Positions 34,201 through 42,567 of a stretch of 59,478 nt of DNA are shown here, one piece after another. The notes under the pieces are model-generated. The model saw only the letters and a list, made by a program, of their open reading frames with translations, was not told the origin of the DNA and did no database searches. A program made the translations under genes and the position numbers. Position 1 is the first letter of the stretch. Every line of letters starts with the position of its first letter. The stretch spans positions 1 through 59,478 of the forward strand of contig UQNI01000004.1 in NCBI GenBank assembly GCA_900542375.1, written 5' to 3'. The stretch is from an uncultured Oscillospiraceae bacterium. Lineage in GTDB: Bacteria > Bacillota > Clostridia > Oscillospirales > Acutalibacteraceae.

Positions 34201-34381
34201 TGCGTCCTCCTGTTGCTTTGCAATATAGAGCAAAGCACATAGCGTCCAGAATGGTTGTTTTTCCGCCTCCCGTGGAGCCGGTAATTAAAAAGATAGGATT
34301 TTCTCCCAACGAAGAAAAATCAATGGTTGTAGATTGAATATAAGAGCCGAAGCCTTGCATGGTAATGGAAATGGGTTTCAT
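31298..34381 (-). CDS. sbcC: SbcC exonuclease subunit (Rad50-like ATPase)
   Basis: SbcC works with SbcD to cut hairpins and blocked DNA ends. The 1027-residue protein has Walker A GSTGGGKTTILDAM near residue 35, long coiled coils with a zinc hook (CPVC in NKPCPVCGSLHHP, about residue 510), the ABC signature TLSGGEQFLASLSLAFG and Walker B LDSIFIDEGFGSLD. Full length. The N-terminus reads MKPISITMQGFGSY, as usual. It follows sbcD after 59 bases. Confidence 0.95.
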   Translation of the reverse strand: MKPISITMQGFGSYIQSTTIDFSSLGENPIFLITGSTGGGKTTILDAMCFALYCKATGGRRSWSSMRSTAADDALSTSVDFSFQLGSEVYRFYRSQSVYYVRGSGRRDIREEHICYRLTDGLPTDKQAQWELLVSGSETKVRDYAQRLLGLTCEQFSQVIVLPQGDFLKLLRANSNGKAEILQTLFATQMWSKITDKMKQHANMLSKEVGELYATKTALLEREEAETMEALEEKCIQSNSALCASQTELKQLQKTVKDTLEQLNQAKELQQKIIQKKELERKQSNLHDYAPTIEKKKKLLSFAKQIEQIYPYWQNYQTAKKASIEKRTAYQTVQQTFGQAQLYQKQLEEQQENVLKQKEQMVQLEKILPDLERSIQALKRIDALNIQQKEIQEIIEKKDTEQSQIQLQITQIEERMQKGILYLQSIDTEYQRLPEYKEQLLILQTYEQQYLTWSQIKTEHEKAKQIFDSSFAIKQEKEHIIAQKQEQVSHIQTAVLEQTALVMAQELQENKPCPVCGSLHHPAPAVQSSSESTDAAQLSALREELEQLQTDYRQYLQTFSHAQAVLDEKTNQLKTALEVCQEIPTDYEHLQIQIKEQAEQVQKSEALIATRKKSEERFQKLSDEQSRLKETYEQKKEEIAFHQQQLAVIEASIKELNSSIQLPVGIANAEKEWNTTQHTLKQLKEKTALWDTKWMETCSQIAVEKANLEHAASVQAEAIATEEKSKQVFTKQLETVENMLNINIDSDLEPLRMSVQEMQELEHTIQDYTTQVQTILQQLQQLTIQLQGQAEPNIVPLETEYIQLQQQHDALSLKIGAQTQQLENSQKALAQLQEITSNSKETEAQYEQASRLYQLLSGGNLKKIPLQQFILGIMLDDILTYANEFFSLLSRGRYSLRRLEGSAGGNAKSGLDLEVLDGFTGAPRSIETLSGGEQFLASLSLAFGLSDVVQSYSGSVRLDSIFIDEGFGSLDQDTLDTAMKALSQIQKMGRTVGIISHVSELKNRIATQIQVHPSKNGGSSITMIKDA

Positions 34382-34440
34382 AACTAATACGAACCTCCCT
34401 TCTGAATCATATTGTTACATTTTCTATTCTGTTTTCTATA

Positions 34441-35595
34441 TTATGAATTGGCTTGTTCCTCTTTTAATTCTGTGAAGAGTGTTTGAAATAATGCTTCATC
34501 TTCCTTGGTAGGTTCTGTACCGCAAATCTGCTGCAAGAATTGTGAAAATACGGTCATTTCATTGATGGTGCGGTTTTGTATCGTTTGACGCAACATTTTT
34601 TGTTCCCCTGATAATTCTGTGTGCAGCCAATTGCAATGTACGGAAAGCACATTGGGAAAATAGGGGCGAAGTTGTTCCAATGGCATATAAACAGGAGTAT
34701 CATTGGTAAGCTCCACGGCCAAATAGTCCTCAGACGGAGTTGTTTTGCCAAGAGTAATTAATTCCTCCAGTGTTCCTGTTACCGTACGCATATCACGCAA
34801 GGTTGAGATAGGAAGTAAAGTTATGGTATTGCTTTGTTTTGTAATATCCAGCAGTGTAAGCGATTTTTTGTGATGTTCTTCATCAAACGAATACTTTAAA
34901 GGCGAACCGCAATAACGTCCGTATTCACCCACGCGTTGGGGGCCATGCAGATGTCCCAAAGCAGTATAATCAAAACTTTGAAACAAAGAAGGCGGGACTT
35001 CTCCGCTGCCGCCTACGTAAATGGCGCTTTCGGAATCACATGTTTGGCTTCCGGCAGCAAAACAATGACCTACCAAGATGTTAATTGCATTTTGGTCCAT
35101 ATTGTCTTGTATGGCGGAAAGTACTGCTTGATATGCCATGGGAAATCCTTGAATGGATTCATCTTGAAAATATTGACGTACGTCAGCAGGTTCTATGTAG
35201 GGAAGCAAATACAGATGCAATGTTTCGCTTCCCTTTGTAAGTACCACAGGGGAAAACACGTCTTCTAATTTGGTAGCAATGTAGATACCGCTGCTGCGCA
35301 GCATGGAAGCTCCCACTGCAATACGGTCGGCGCCATCATGATTTCCTGAAATGACAGCAAAGGGGATTTGGAGCCGGCTCATTTCAGTTAACACTTTGTC
35401 AAACATACGAATTGCTTCTACAGGTGCAATTTGTCTGTCAAAAATATCTCCTGCTAATATTACACAATCGGGCTGCTCTTTTTGCACAGTGGGAAGGAAT
35501 ATTTCTTTGAGAAAGTGTGCTTGGTCTTGGAGTAGAGAACGTCCATAAATCATTTTTCCGAGATGCCAGTCAGAGGTATGGAGTATTTTCATCAT
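34441..35595 (-). CDS. sbcD: SbcD nuclease subunit (Mre11-like)
   Basis: This 384-residue manganese-dependent phosphodiesterase starts MMKILHTSDWHLGK and has the metal motifs HTSDWHLG, CVILAGDIFDR, AVISGNHD and ALGHLHGPQ. The C-terminal capping domain is present. Start is ATG at 35595, six bases after AGGAG. Codons upstream in the same frame run into the previous gene. Operon with sbcC. Confidence 0.95.
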   Translation of the reverse strand: MMKILHTSDWHLGKMIYGRSLLQDQAHFLKEIFLPTVQKEQPDCVILAGDIFDRQIAPVEAIRMFDKVLTEMSRLQIPFAVISGNHDGADRIAVGASMLRSSGIYIATKLEDVFSPVVLTKGSETLHLYLLPYIEPADVRQYFQDESIQGFPMAYQAVLSAIQDNMDQNAINILVGHCFAAGSQTCDSESAIYVGGSGEVPPSLFQSFDYTALGHLHGPQRVGEYGRYCGSPLKYSFDEEHHKKSLTLLDITKQSNTITLLPISTLRDMRTVTGTLEELITLGKTTPSEDYLAVELTNDTPVYMPLEQLRPYFPNVLSVHCNWLHTELSGEQKMLRQTIQNRTINEMTVFSQFLQQICGTEPTKEDEALFQTLFTELKEEQANS

Positions 35596-35611
35596 ATCAG
35601 GCTCCTTTCTG

Positions 35612-36322
35612 TCATTTTTTTCTGCGGGTGCCACGTTTGGGGGAAGAGAGGGTCAGGGAATCCAGTGCTACGATTTGTTCAAATACCGCAATATGACGAT
35701 TGTTCATAGCACGGTCAACATGTTGTGCTCCAAAAAACCACTGTTTGTATGTCACTTGCACGAGAATTTCCTCGAAAAAGGCGTGCAAAGCAGAACGATG
35801 AATATCTTGCCTCATGCCGGACACTACATGGTTTGGGCATGGCTCATGAGTAATAATATAGTCTACTGTCAACTGATGATTAAACAAATGTTTTGCCCCT
35901 GCAATCATTTCTTGACGGGTTGGCATTTCTTCGGGCCACCATCTGCCGGTTTCCATATAGACTTCTTTTTCTTCTGTTTCTCCGCCGCCAAAGGCGAAAA
36001 TGCTGTGTCCCTCTATTTCAAATATTTCTCCGCGCATTAGATGAAGAATATTGGGACGTATCTCGTGTACTGTTCCTTGGTTCCATCGTTTGGTAGGATA
36101 AGCGTTTAGTAAATCAAAATTTTCATGGGTACCATCCACGAATAAGATGGTATATGGTTTTTGACTTAATCGTTCCAGCTGTTTTTCTTCCTTTTTTCCA
36201 CCGTTCCAGATGAAGCCAAAGTCACCGCAAATGATGAGATAGTCTTCGGAAGTAAATTTTTTGGTCTGTTCTGTTTCAAAACGATTGATATCTCCATGCG
36301 TATTTCCGGTAATGTAAATCAC
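35612..36322 (-). CDS. Metallophosphoesterase family protein
   Basis: This 236-residue calcineurin-like phosphoesterase has TGNTHGD, IICGDFGFIW, VDGTHENFDLL, DYIITHEPCPNH and FFGAQHVD as metal-site blocks. The first block has Asn where the family normally has Asp (GDxHG), and GTHE stands for GNHE. Activity may thus be altered. The C-terminus is basic (KRGTRRKK). It precedes sbcD by 16 bases and is probably cotranscribed. The substrate is unknown. Confidence 0.82.
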   Translation of the reverse strand: MIYITGNTHGDINRFETEQTKKFTSEDYLIICGDFGFIWNGGKKEEKQLERLSQKPYTILFVDGTHENFDLLNAYPTKRWNQGTVHEIRPNILHLMRGEIFEIEGHSIFAFGGGETEEKEVYMETGRWWPEEMPTRQEMIAGAKHLFNHQLTVDYIITHEPCPNHVVSGMRQDIHRSALHAFFEEILVQVTYKQWFFGAQHVDRAMNNRHIAVFEQIVALDSLTLSSPKRGTRRKK

Positions 36323-36485
36323 ACGGACCCTCCTTATCCTGAAATTTGTTCCAATTTGTTAACAATCTGAAAAATCCCTTTTCATTTAGAAAAGGAACTG
36401 GTATACTTAATTTTAGATGAAATTTCGACATGTTTTTTATTCAATTTGATTATAATCATCATATCATAACGGAGGCAAAATTTCC

Positions 36486-37859
36486 ATGAAAAAAAAGATA
36501 GTTCCATGCATCGCATTTCTGTTTGTTGTTTTCATGATGATACCTGCATTATCTGCTTCAGCTGCGGTATTTAATATTGATTTTGAAACAAAATCCAAAG
36601 GAATTTATATGGCTAACCTAGACACGGATACTGTAGTTTATGAAAAGGATGCGGATTTACGGTTAGAACCGGCCTCTTGTACCAAAATTATGACGTATAT
36701 TGTGGCAGCAGAGCATATCAGTGACTTAGAGGGGACAAAAATTACAGTTAGTGACTATATTGAGCCAACATTAACAGGCACAGGAAGTTCTATGGCGGGC
36801 GTTATTACAGGTGAAGAATTAACAGCACTGCAACTGTTGAATTTGATGATGGTGCCTTCGGGAAATGATGCTTCTTTAGTACTTGCAGAATATGTGGGTG
36901 GATTAGAAACAGGTGCAACGGGAGATGAAGCTGTCAAAAATTTTGTGCAAATGATGAATGATAAGGCAGCTGAACTTGGATTAAGCAATACACATTTTAA
37001 CAATCCACACGGATTACACGATAATGAACATTACACCACTGCTTCTGATTTATATCAAATTACAAAATATGCATTGACATTACCCCATTTTTCAGATATT
37101 ACCTCTCAAACTTATTATACTTTACCTGCTACGAATAAAAGCGCAAAATCAAGAACAGTATATACTACCAATAAGATGATTTCAGAAAATACAGCGGATA
37201 ATCCATATTATTATCAATATGCAAAAGGTATTAAAACAGGCTCTCATGATCAGGCCGGTTATTGTTTGGTTTCCAGTGCGATATATGATGGCTATACTTA
37301 TATATGTGTGGCACTTGGGGCTCCTTCCGTAGATGCCAATGGAAAAGAAATAGAAGAACGCGGAGAGATGATAGATTCTAAAAATTTGTACCGTTGGGCT
37401 TTCACGACTTTGGAGCAAAAGGACATTCTGAAAAGTACAGATACGGTTGCGGAAGTGAAAATAGACTATGTTTGGAATCAAGACAGATTGTTGCTGTCGC
37501 CCGAAAAAGATTTCTCCACCATTTTACCGTCCGATGTTGATCCCAGCAGTGTAATGATGACTACAAATTTACCGGAAAAAGTAGAAGCACCCGTAAAAAA
37601 AGGAGATGTCATTGGTACTGCTACACTCAGTTATGCGAATCAAGAATTGACCACGATTAACTTAGTGGCAGCGGAATCTATGGAAAAAAGTCAATTGCTG
37701 CAAATTGGAAGTGTAATGAAAGATATTTTTAGTTCTCTTTGGTTCATTATTATTGCAAGTATTATTGGCGTTCTTCTGATTGTTTACATTACACTTACAC
37801 TGCTTTATAAAAGTAAAAAGAAAAAGATGCGTAAAGTGAAGAAATATAGAAAAATGTAA
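36486..37859 (+). CDS. D-alanyl-D-alanine carboxypeptidase (DacF/PBP5-like, S11 family)
   Basis: This 457-residue enzyme trims the terminal D-Ala from peptidoglycan stems. A signal peptide ends near ALSASAA (residue 26). The catalytic triad is in SCTK (EPASCTKIMT), SGN (VPSGNDASL) and KTG (GIKTGSHDQAG). A PBP5-type C-terminal domain precedes a membrane helix (about 417-440) and a Lys/Arg tail. So it is held outside the membrane by a true transmembrane anchor rather than an amphipathic helix. GGAGG is upstream. It is divergent from the metallophosphoesterase gene; sporulation-type DacF and vegetative DacA cannot be told apart here. Confidence 0.9.
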   Translation: MKKKIVPCIAFLFVVFMMIPALSASAAVFNIDFETKSKGIYMANLDTDTVVYEKDADLRLEPASCTKIMTYIVAAEHISDLEGTKITVSDYIEPTLTGTGSSMAGVITGEELTALQLLNLMMVPSGNDASLVLAEYVGGLETGATGDEAVKNFVQMMNDKAAELGLSNTHFNNPHGLHDNEHYTTASDLYQITKYALTLPHFSDITSQTYYTLPATNKSAKSRTVYTTNKMISENTADNPYYYQYAKGIKTGSHDQAGYCLVSSAIYDGYTYICVALGAPSVDANGKEIEERGEMIDSKNLYRWAFTTLEQKDILKSTDTVAEVKIDYVWNQDRLLLSPEKDFSTILPSDVDPSSVMMTTNLPEKVEAPVKKGDVIGTATLSYANQELTTINLVAAESMEKSQLLQIGSVMKDIFSSLWFIIIASIIGVLLIVYITLTLLYKSKKKKMRKVKKYRKM

Positions 37860-37872
37860 GAATATTTCTCTA

Positions 37873-37901
37873 TTGACAGCAGTAAAGAAATCTTATAAAA
37901 T
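37873..37901 (+). promoter_or_regulatory. sigma-A-type promoter of rnpB
   Basis: TTGACA (37873-37878) and TAAAAT (37896-37901) have a 17-base spacer. The start is predicted close to 37907, the first base of the RNA. Confidence 0.85.
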
Positions 37902-37906
37902 AAACG

Positions 37907-38259
37907 TTGCGAGCAGACTGAACAGTCGCGGGTATAACTCGAAAGGGTGTACCTGAGGAAAGTCCGAGCTCCGCAGGGCAGAATAACGGCTAACGGCCGC
38001 CGGGGGCGACCCTAGGGATAGTGCAACAGAGAGATACCGCCCGGTTTTACCGTGGTAAGGATGGAAAGGCGAGGTAAGAGCTCACCAGCGTGTAGGAGAC
38101 TATACGGCTATGTAAACCCTATTCGGAGCAACACCGCAGAGAAACAAGATAGCGCTTGCCCGGCGCGTTTCGAGAAGGTGGCATGAGCCGTGGTGGCAAC
38201 ACCCGGCCAAGATAGATGACTGTTCACGACAGAACTCGGCTTATAGGTCTGGTCGCAAT
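37907..38259 (+). ncRNA. rnpB: RNase P RNA, type A
   Basis: The catalytic RNA that matures tRNA 5' ends. P1 forms from TTGCGAGCAGACTG at the start and GGTCTGGTCGCAA at the end. The conserved core shows GAGGAAAGTCCGAGCTCC, GGATAGTGCAACAGAGAGA and, near the 3' end, GACAGAACTCGGCTTATAGG. About 353 bases, normal for type A. It is followed at once by a strong terminator. Confidence 0.97.
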
Positions 38260-38296
38260 AAAGCACGCTTCCCATTTGGGAAGCGTGCTTTATTTT
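38260..38296 (+). terminator. terminator of rnpB
   Basis: AAAGCACGCTTCCC at 38260-38273 pairs with GGGAAGCGTGCTTT at 38278-38291, followed by ATTTTT. The stem has 14 perfect pairs. Confidence 0.95.
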
Positions 38297-38297
38297 T

Positions 38298-38524
38298 GGT
38301 CGTGTCTCCTTGTTGAAATAAGTTCACATATGCAATCATTACCTCAATAGGCAGGCCGGCATTTCTCATGCAAATTTCCAACTCTACCCATTTCAAATCC
38401 CTTCCTGATAGTTGCGTATACCGCCAGCGGTTCTTGTAACTTCCGGTATTATTTTTATCTGTTCATAATAACGCAGGGGATTCTGACTGATATGATATTT
38501 TTCTGCTACTTCTGTAATCGTCAT
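38298..38524 (-). pseudogene. frameshifted, truncated MerR-family regulator
   Basis: From the ATG at 38524 (GAGGAG upstream) the frame reads MTITEVAEKYHISQNPLRYY, a MerR helix-turn-helix, then GGIRNYQEGI and a stop. The MerR pattern continues one frame over as DLKWVELEICMRNAGLPIEV and AYVNLFQQGD. A single base is missing around 38401-38408. Homology stops where the rnpB terminator begins, so the coiled-coil end is lost too. Its own MerR-type promoter is still intact. Confidence 0.85.
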
Positions 38525-38550
38525 TATCTCATCTCCTCTTTTATATTTAC

Positions 38551-38581
38551 ATTATATAAATTGGAGTTTACTCTAAGTCAA
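38551..38581 (-). promoter_or_regulatory. MerR-type promoter with 19-base spacer
   Basis: On the minus strand TTGACT (38581-38576) and TATAAT (38556-38551) are 19 bases apart. The spacer contains an inverted repeat (TAGAGTAAACTCCA). Long spacers with such a dyad are the hallmark of promoters twisted into shape by MerR proteins. Confidence 0.7.
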
Positions 38582-38628
38582 GATATTTCTTATATTTTTT
38601 ATTAAGATATCACTCTGTTGATTTTAAT

Positions 38629-38665
38629 AAAAAAGGCAACGTAAATGTTTTACGTTGCCTTTTTT
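38629..38665. terminator. terminator-like perfect hairpin
   Basis: AAAAAAGGCAACGTAAA pairs with TTTACGTTGCCTTTTT around a 3-base loop. It has T-runs on both strands. No gene ends directly before it on the plus strand; it may insulate the merR remnant from the amt side. Confidence 0.75.
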
Positions 38666-38712
38666 GGAGTATTTAAAATAGCAGGTATGTGGGGACGTAT
38701 GTATATAAAAAA

Positions 38713-38750
38713 GGAAAAAGCCAATTATCATTTGATAATTGGCTTTTTCC
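38713..38750 (-). terminator. terminator of glnN-amt
   Basis: A 17-bp perfect stem (38713-38729 with 38734-38750; arms GGAAAAAGCCAATTATC and complement) lies about 60 bases after the amt stop codon. Confidence 0.8.
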
Positions 38751-38809
38751 GAGCATTTAGTTGCTCGTCACCCTATCGAACAACCGGCTGCAACCTCCAA
38801 GAAGAAAAA

Positions 38810-40120
38810 TTATTCTTCGTCTTTCTTAATTGGAGTACGATCGAATGTTGTAACAGGAGTAAATTTTTCCTCAAGTGGATCGATTTGAATTTGCATAAAT
38901 TCTTGGTAAGAAGTCTCAACAAGATTGAAGTCAGCACGGTCAAGACCAGCAATTTCTTCTTCTTTATGAGCACGTAGACCCATTGTGTATTTCAATACGA
39001 AGAACACAATAGCCATAACAGCAGCACCCCATGCCAAGATAGCGGCAATACCTAGGCATTGAACGCCGAAGAATTGCCAGCCATGGCCGTAGAATACGCC
39101 ACTTTCAGTAGAGAATAAACCAGTTAAGATAGTACCGGCTGCACCACAGAAGCAGTGTAGACCAACAGCACCAACCGGATCGTCAACTTTAAATACTTTG
39201 TCAACCAATTCAATACCGAATACCATTACGAATGATACGATTACACCGATGCAGAAAGCTCCCCATGGCTCAATTTGGTCGCAGCCAGCTGTAATAGCTA
39301 CCAGACCTGCCAAAGGTGCGTTTAACATCATGGAAACGCTTGGTTTTTTGTATTTAATCCAAGTAATAAATAGAACTGTTACTGTAGAAGCTGCAGCTGC
39401 AATGTTAGAGGATAGGAATACATTAGATGCTGTTACCATGGTATCTGAATCTGCAACAATGGTGGAGCAGCCGTTAAAGGCGAACCAACCGAACCATAGA
39501 ACGAATGTACCCATACCTGCTAATGTAAGAGAATGAGCTGGCATTTCTCTGGATTTTTTGTTTTTGTCGTATTTACCAATACGTGGGCCAAGAATAGCAG
39601 CACCAACAAGAGCGATGATACCGCCAAGACCGTGAACAGATGCGGAACCTGCAAAGTCATGGAAGCCCAAGTCTGCAAGCCAGCCGCCGCCCCATGCCCA
39701 GTGACCAGCAACAGGGTATACAAAACCACTGATGATAGTACTGTAAATGAGGAATGATTTAAAGTTAACTCTTTCCAGCATAGCTCCGGAAACAACCGCT
39801 GCGGTTGTAGCACAAATAGCACCGTGGAACATAACATTTGCATAGCTAGGAATTGTTGGATTGATATCCGGATAGCTGTGCATAGCTACAAAGTTAAACT
39901 CACCAATAAATGGATTACTGTTACCAAACATAATACCATAGCCGAATGCCCAGAAAACAAGGGAAGCAATGGCAAAGTCTAGCAAGTTATCAATCCAAGC
40001 TGTGCTTGAATTTTTAACTCTTGAGAAACCGGTTTCTAGCAATGCGAAACCACTATGCATAAAGAAAATAAACATAGTTCCGAATAGAACCCACATGGTA
40101 TCTATTGCTGAAATTTCCAT
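38810..40120 (-). CDS. amt: Ammonium transporter
   Basis: Amt proteins are trimeric channels for ammonium. The 436-residue product shows eleven hydrophobic segments and family blocks FFMHSGFALLETGFSR, FAGSASVHGLGGIIALVGA, FGWFAFNGCST and VGLHCFCGAAGTILTGLF. Its cytosolic tail is long and acidic/basic. No glnK/glnB regulator is adjacent, which is somewhat unusual. It follows glnN after 84 bases, with TTTGGAGG upstream of the ATG, so the pair probably forms a nitrogen-limitation unit. Confidence 0.96.
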   Translation of the reverse strand: MEISAIDTMWVLFGTMFIFFMHSGFALLETGFSRVKNSSTAWIDNLLDFAIASLVFWAFGYGIMFGNSNPFIGEFNFVAMHSYPDINPTIPSYANVMFHGAICATTAAVVSGAMLERVNFKSFLIYSTIISGFVYPVAGHWAWGGGWLADLGFHDFAGSASVHGLGGIIALVGAAILGPRIGKYDKNKKSREMPAHSLTLAGMGTFVLWFGWFAFNGCSTIVADSDTMVTASNVFLSSNIAAAASTVTVLFITWIKYKKPSVSMMLNAPLAGLVAITAGCDQIEPWGAFCIGVIVSFVMVFGIELVDKVFKVDDPVGAVGLHCFCGAAGTILTGLFSTESGVFYGHGWQFFGVQCLGIAAILAWGAAVMAIVFFVLKYTMGLRAHKEEEIAGLDRADFNLVETSYQEFMQIQIDPLEEKFTPVTTFDRTPIKKDEE

Positions 40121-40204
40121 AGTTTTCTACCTCCAAACAAAATTGTGTAATGCATTTTTGTTTATACATATGCTTACACATATGTAGTCGCAAAAACAAA
40201 ACGA

Positions 40205-42301
40205 TTACTTTACGCTAAATAATAGTCTGCCATATGATGGAAACGGCCAATATTTGTCGCCCACCATACCTTCAAGTCTGTCTGCAATGGAGCGGGTAGC
40301 TTCCATTTGCATGAAAACAGCATTTCTGTAAGCGTATGCTGCGTCCTTCACATCGGTAATCTTTTCGGCCATTTCTACATTCTCTTCCAGCTTTTTGCAA
40401 TTCTGGAACAAAGCATAGGAAAGGTCGGAAAGGTCTTTTAATAGGGATTCTTCCAGCTGGCAGTTTAAGTCTAAGTTTAGCTGTTTTTTTGCAAGAGCAG
40501 CCTCACTCAAATCTTTTATGTATGCACATACCGCCGGAGTAATATCCCGCTTAACCATGTCAATCATAGTTAAGGCTTCTATGTGAATCTGTTTGAAGTA
40601 GTTCTCGAGGGTGATTTCATAGCGAGAACGTATCTCCATTTCAGAAAGGACACCGTGTTTTTCAAAAAGCTCGATGTTTTGCTGATGAATGTAATATGGA
40701 ACAGCATCAGCAACGGAAGGTAAGTTTAACAATCCGCGTTTTTCTGCTTCTTTTACCCACTCTTCAGAGTAGTTATTGCCATTAAAAATGATACGTTTGT
40801 GATTTTTGATGGTCGTACGAACCAAATCACTCAATGCAGATTGGAAATCGTCTGCTTGTTCCAATTCATCTGCAAATTCACAAAGAACATCGCCGATTGC
40901 GGTGTTTAAAATAAAGTTTGTGCAGGCAATAGATGCAGAAGATCCTAACATTCTAAACTCAAACTTGTTGCCGGTAAAGGCAAACGGAGAAGTTCGATTT
41001 CTGTCCGTAGTATCTTTTGCAAAAGAGGGAAGCCCATCCACACCTACTTCCATGTAGGAAGTTTTTTGTGCTTGATATACGCTGCCATCTTCAATACATT
41101 GCAGAATTTCGGTTAATTCATCTCCCAAAAAGATTGAAATAATAGCAGGTGGGGCTTCGTTAGAACCCAAACGGTGATCATTTCCGGCAGAAGCCGCAGA
41201 AAGTCGAATTAAATCTTGGTGTTCATCAACAGCTTTGATGATTGCCACTAAGAATAGTAAGAATTGCGCATTGTCTCTTGGAGATGCTCCCGGCTCTAAT
41301 AAATTTACGCCGGTATCTGTGGCCATAGACCAGTTATTGTGTTTTCCGCTGCCGTTTACACCTTTAAATGGTTTTTCGTGCAGCAAACATGCAAGATTAT
41401 GTTTTGCAGCAATTCTTTTCATAACCTCCATAATTAATTGATTATGGTCGGTTGCGACATTACTGGTTGTGAACAACGGAGCCATTTCATGTTGACCGGG
41501 AGCTGCCTCATTGTGCTTTGTTTTAGATGGAATACCAAGTTTCCAAAGTTCTTCATCTAAATCTTTCATGTAAGCGGAAACTCTTGGTTTAATTACACCA
41601 AAGTAATGGTCTTCCAGTTCCTGACCTTTTGGTGGCCTGGCTCCCAAAAGAGTTCGACCGGTATACAAAAGGTCTTTCCGTTGATTATAAACAGATTTGT
41701 CAATTAAAAAATATTCCTGTTCGGCGCCTACAGTCGTTAATACATGCTTTGCGCCGGTTGGATTGCCAAATAGATTTAAAATACGCATTGCTTGCTTATC
41801 CATAACATCCATTGAACGCAGCAATGGTGTTTTTTTGTCTAAAGCTTCTCCTCCATAGGAGCAAAATGCGGTTGGTATACATAAAGAGCCGTCTTTGATA
41901 AACGCATTTGAAGTTGGGTCCCAAGCAGTATAACCGCGTGCCTCAAAGGTAGCGCGTAAACCGCCGGACGGAAAACTGGAAGCATCCGGTTCACCTTTAA
42001 TCAGTTCTTTGCCGGAGAACTCCATAATGACTTTACTGTTATCAATAGGAGTCAAAAAGCTGTCATGCTTTTCGGCAGTAATACCGGTCATTGGCTGGAA
42101 CCAGTGTGTGTAGTGTGTTGCACCATGTTCCAAGGCCCAATTTTTCATAGCATTTGCGACAGAATTGGCCACGTGAATATCAAGTGGTAATCCGTCTTCA
42201 CGGGTCTTTTTTAAAGATTTATAAATCTCTTTTGGCAATCTGGCACGCATAATATCATCATTAAATACCAGCGCTCCAAACATCTCAGGAACTTTGCACA
42301 T
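40205..42301 (-). CDS. glnN: Glutamine synthetase type III
   Basis: GSIII makes glutamine from glutamate, ammonia and ATP. It differs from GlnA in its large size and dodecamer packing. The 698-residue length is typical. Recognisable blocks are PTAFCSYGGEALDKKTPLLRS (shortened here to PTAFCSYGGEALDKKTP), TVGAEQEYFLID, NEAAPGQHEMAPLF and GVNGSGKHNNWS. I start at ATG 42301 (MCKVPEMFGALVF) because GAGGTG lies six bases upstream. An ATG at 42319 has no site, and readings beyond that cross a leader hairpin. Confidence 0.95.
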   Translation of the reverse strand: MCKVPEMFGALVFNDDIMRARLPKEIYKSLKKTREDGLPLDIHVANSVANAMKNWALEHGATHYTHWFQPMTGITAEKHDSFLTPIDNSKVIMEFSGKELIKGEPDASSFPSGGLRATFEARGYTAWDPTSNAFIKDGSLCIPTAFCSYGGEALDKKTPLLRSMDVMDKQAMRILNLFGNPTGAKHVLTTVGAEQEYFLIDKSVYNQRKDLLYTGRTLLGARPPKGQELEDHYFGVIKPRVSAYMKDLDEELWKLGIPSKTKHNEAAPGQHEMAPLFTTSNVATDHNQLIMEVMKRIAAKHNLACLLHEKPFKGVNGSGKHNNWSMATDTGVNLLEPGASPRDNAQFLLFLVAIIKAVDEHQDLIRLSAASAGNDHRLGSNEAPPAIISIFLGDELTEILQCIEDGSVYQAQKTSYMEVGVDGLPSFAKDTTDRNRTSPFAFTGNKFEFRMLGSSASIACTNFILNTAIGDVLCEFADELEQADDFQSALSDLVRTTIKNHKRIIFNGNNYSEEWVKEAEKRGLLNLPSVADAVPYYIHQQNIELFEKHGVLSEMEIRSRYEITLENYFKQIHIEALTMIDMVKRDITPAVCAYIKDLSEAALAKKQLNLDLNCQLEESLLKDLSDLSYALFQNCKKLEENVEMAEKITDVKDAAYAYRNAVFMQMEATRSIADRLEGMVGDKYWPFPSYGRLLFSVK

Positions 42302-42373
42302 AGATTTCACCTCGTCCATAAGAGTCAAGGAATAACTCCGTTCACTTCCTTCCGTAAATATGTAGTTATAACC

Positions 42374-42413
42374 AAAAAAGAGCACTATAGTGTTTTTCTA
42401 CTACAGAACTCTT
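42374..42413 (-). terminator. hairpin with U-run in the glnN leader (possible attenuator)
   Basis: On the minus strand AGAGTTCTGTAG pairs with CTATAGTGCTCT (one mismatch, two G-U pairs), followed by TTTTTT. It lies within the transcript between the promoter and glnN. Clostridial glnN genes are known to be controlled by ANTAR-type antitermination, but I do not see the paired hexaloop hairpins clearly. Confidence 0.55.
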
Positions 42414-42431
42414 ACTTTGCTTATAGGTTTT

Positions 42432-42460
42432 ATTATAAGATAGACATAGAAGAAAGTCAA
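42432..42460 (-). promoter_or_regulatory. sigma-A-type promoter of glnN-amt
   Basis: TTGACT (42460-42455) and TATAAT (42437-42432) have a 17-base spacer on the minus strand. The transcript has a leader of about 125 bases. Confidence 0.8.
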
Positions 42461-42567
42461 TGGTTTGCCCGTACTTTGGCTTATTTATCTATGTTATAAA
42501 ATAATTTAAGAATTTAAGTTAAAAGCAACAAAAGTTTGACATGGATATCCATAATCTTTTAGATTTA

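Noticed and set aside
42302..42460. Glutamine riboswitch before glnN
   Set aside because: ACGGAAGGAAGTGAAC looks superficially like part of the glnA motif, but the other conserved blocks and their order are missing.
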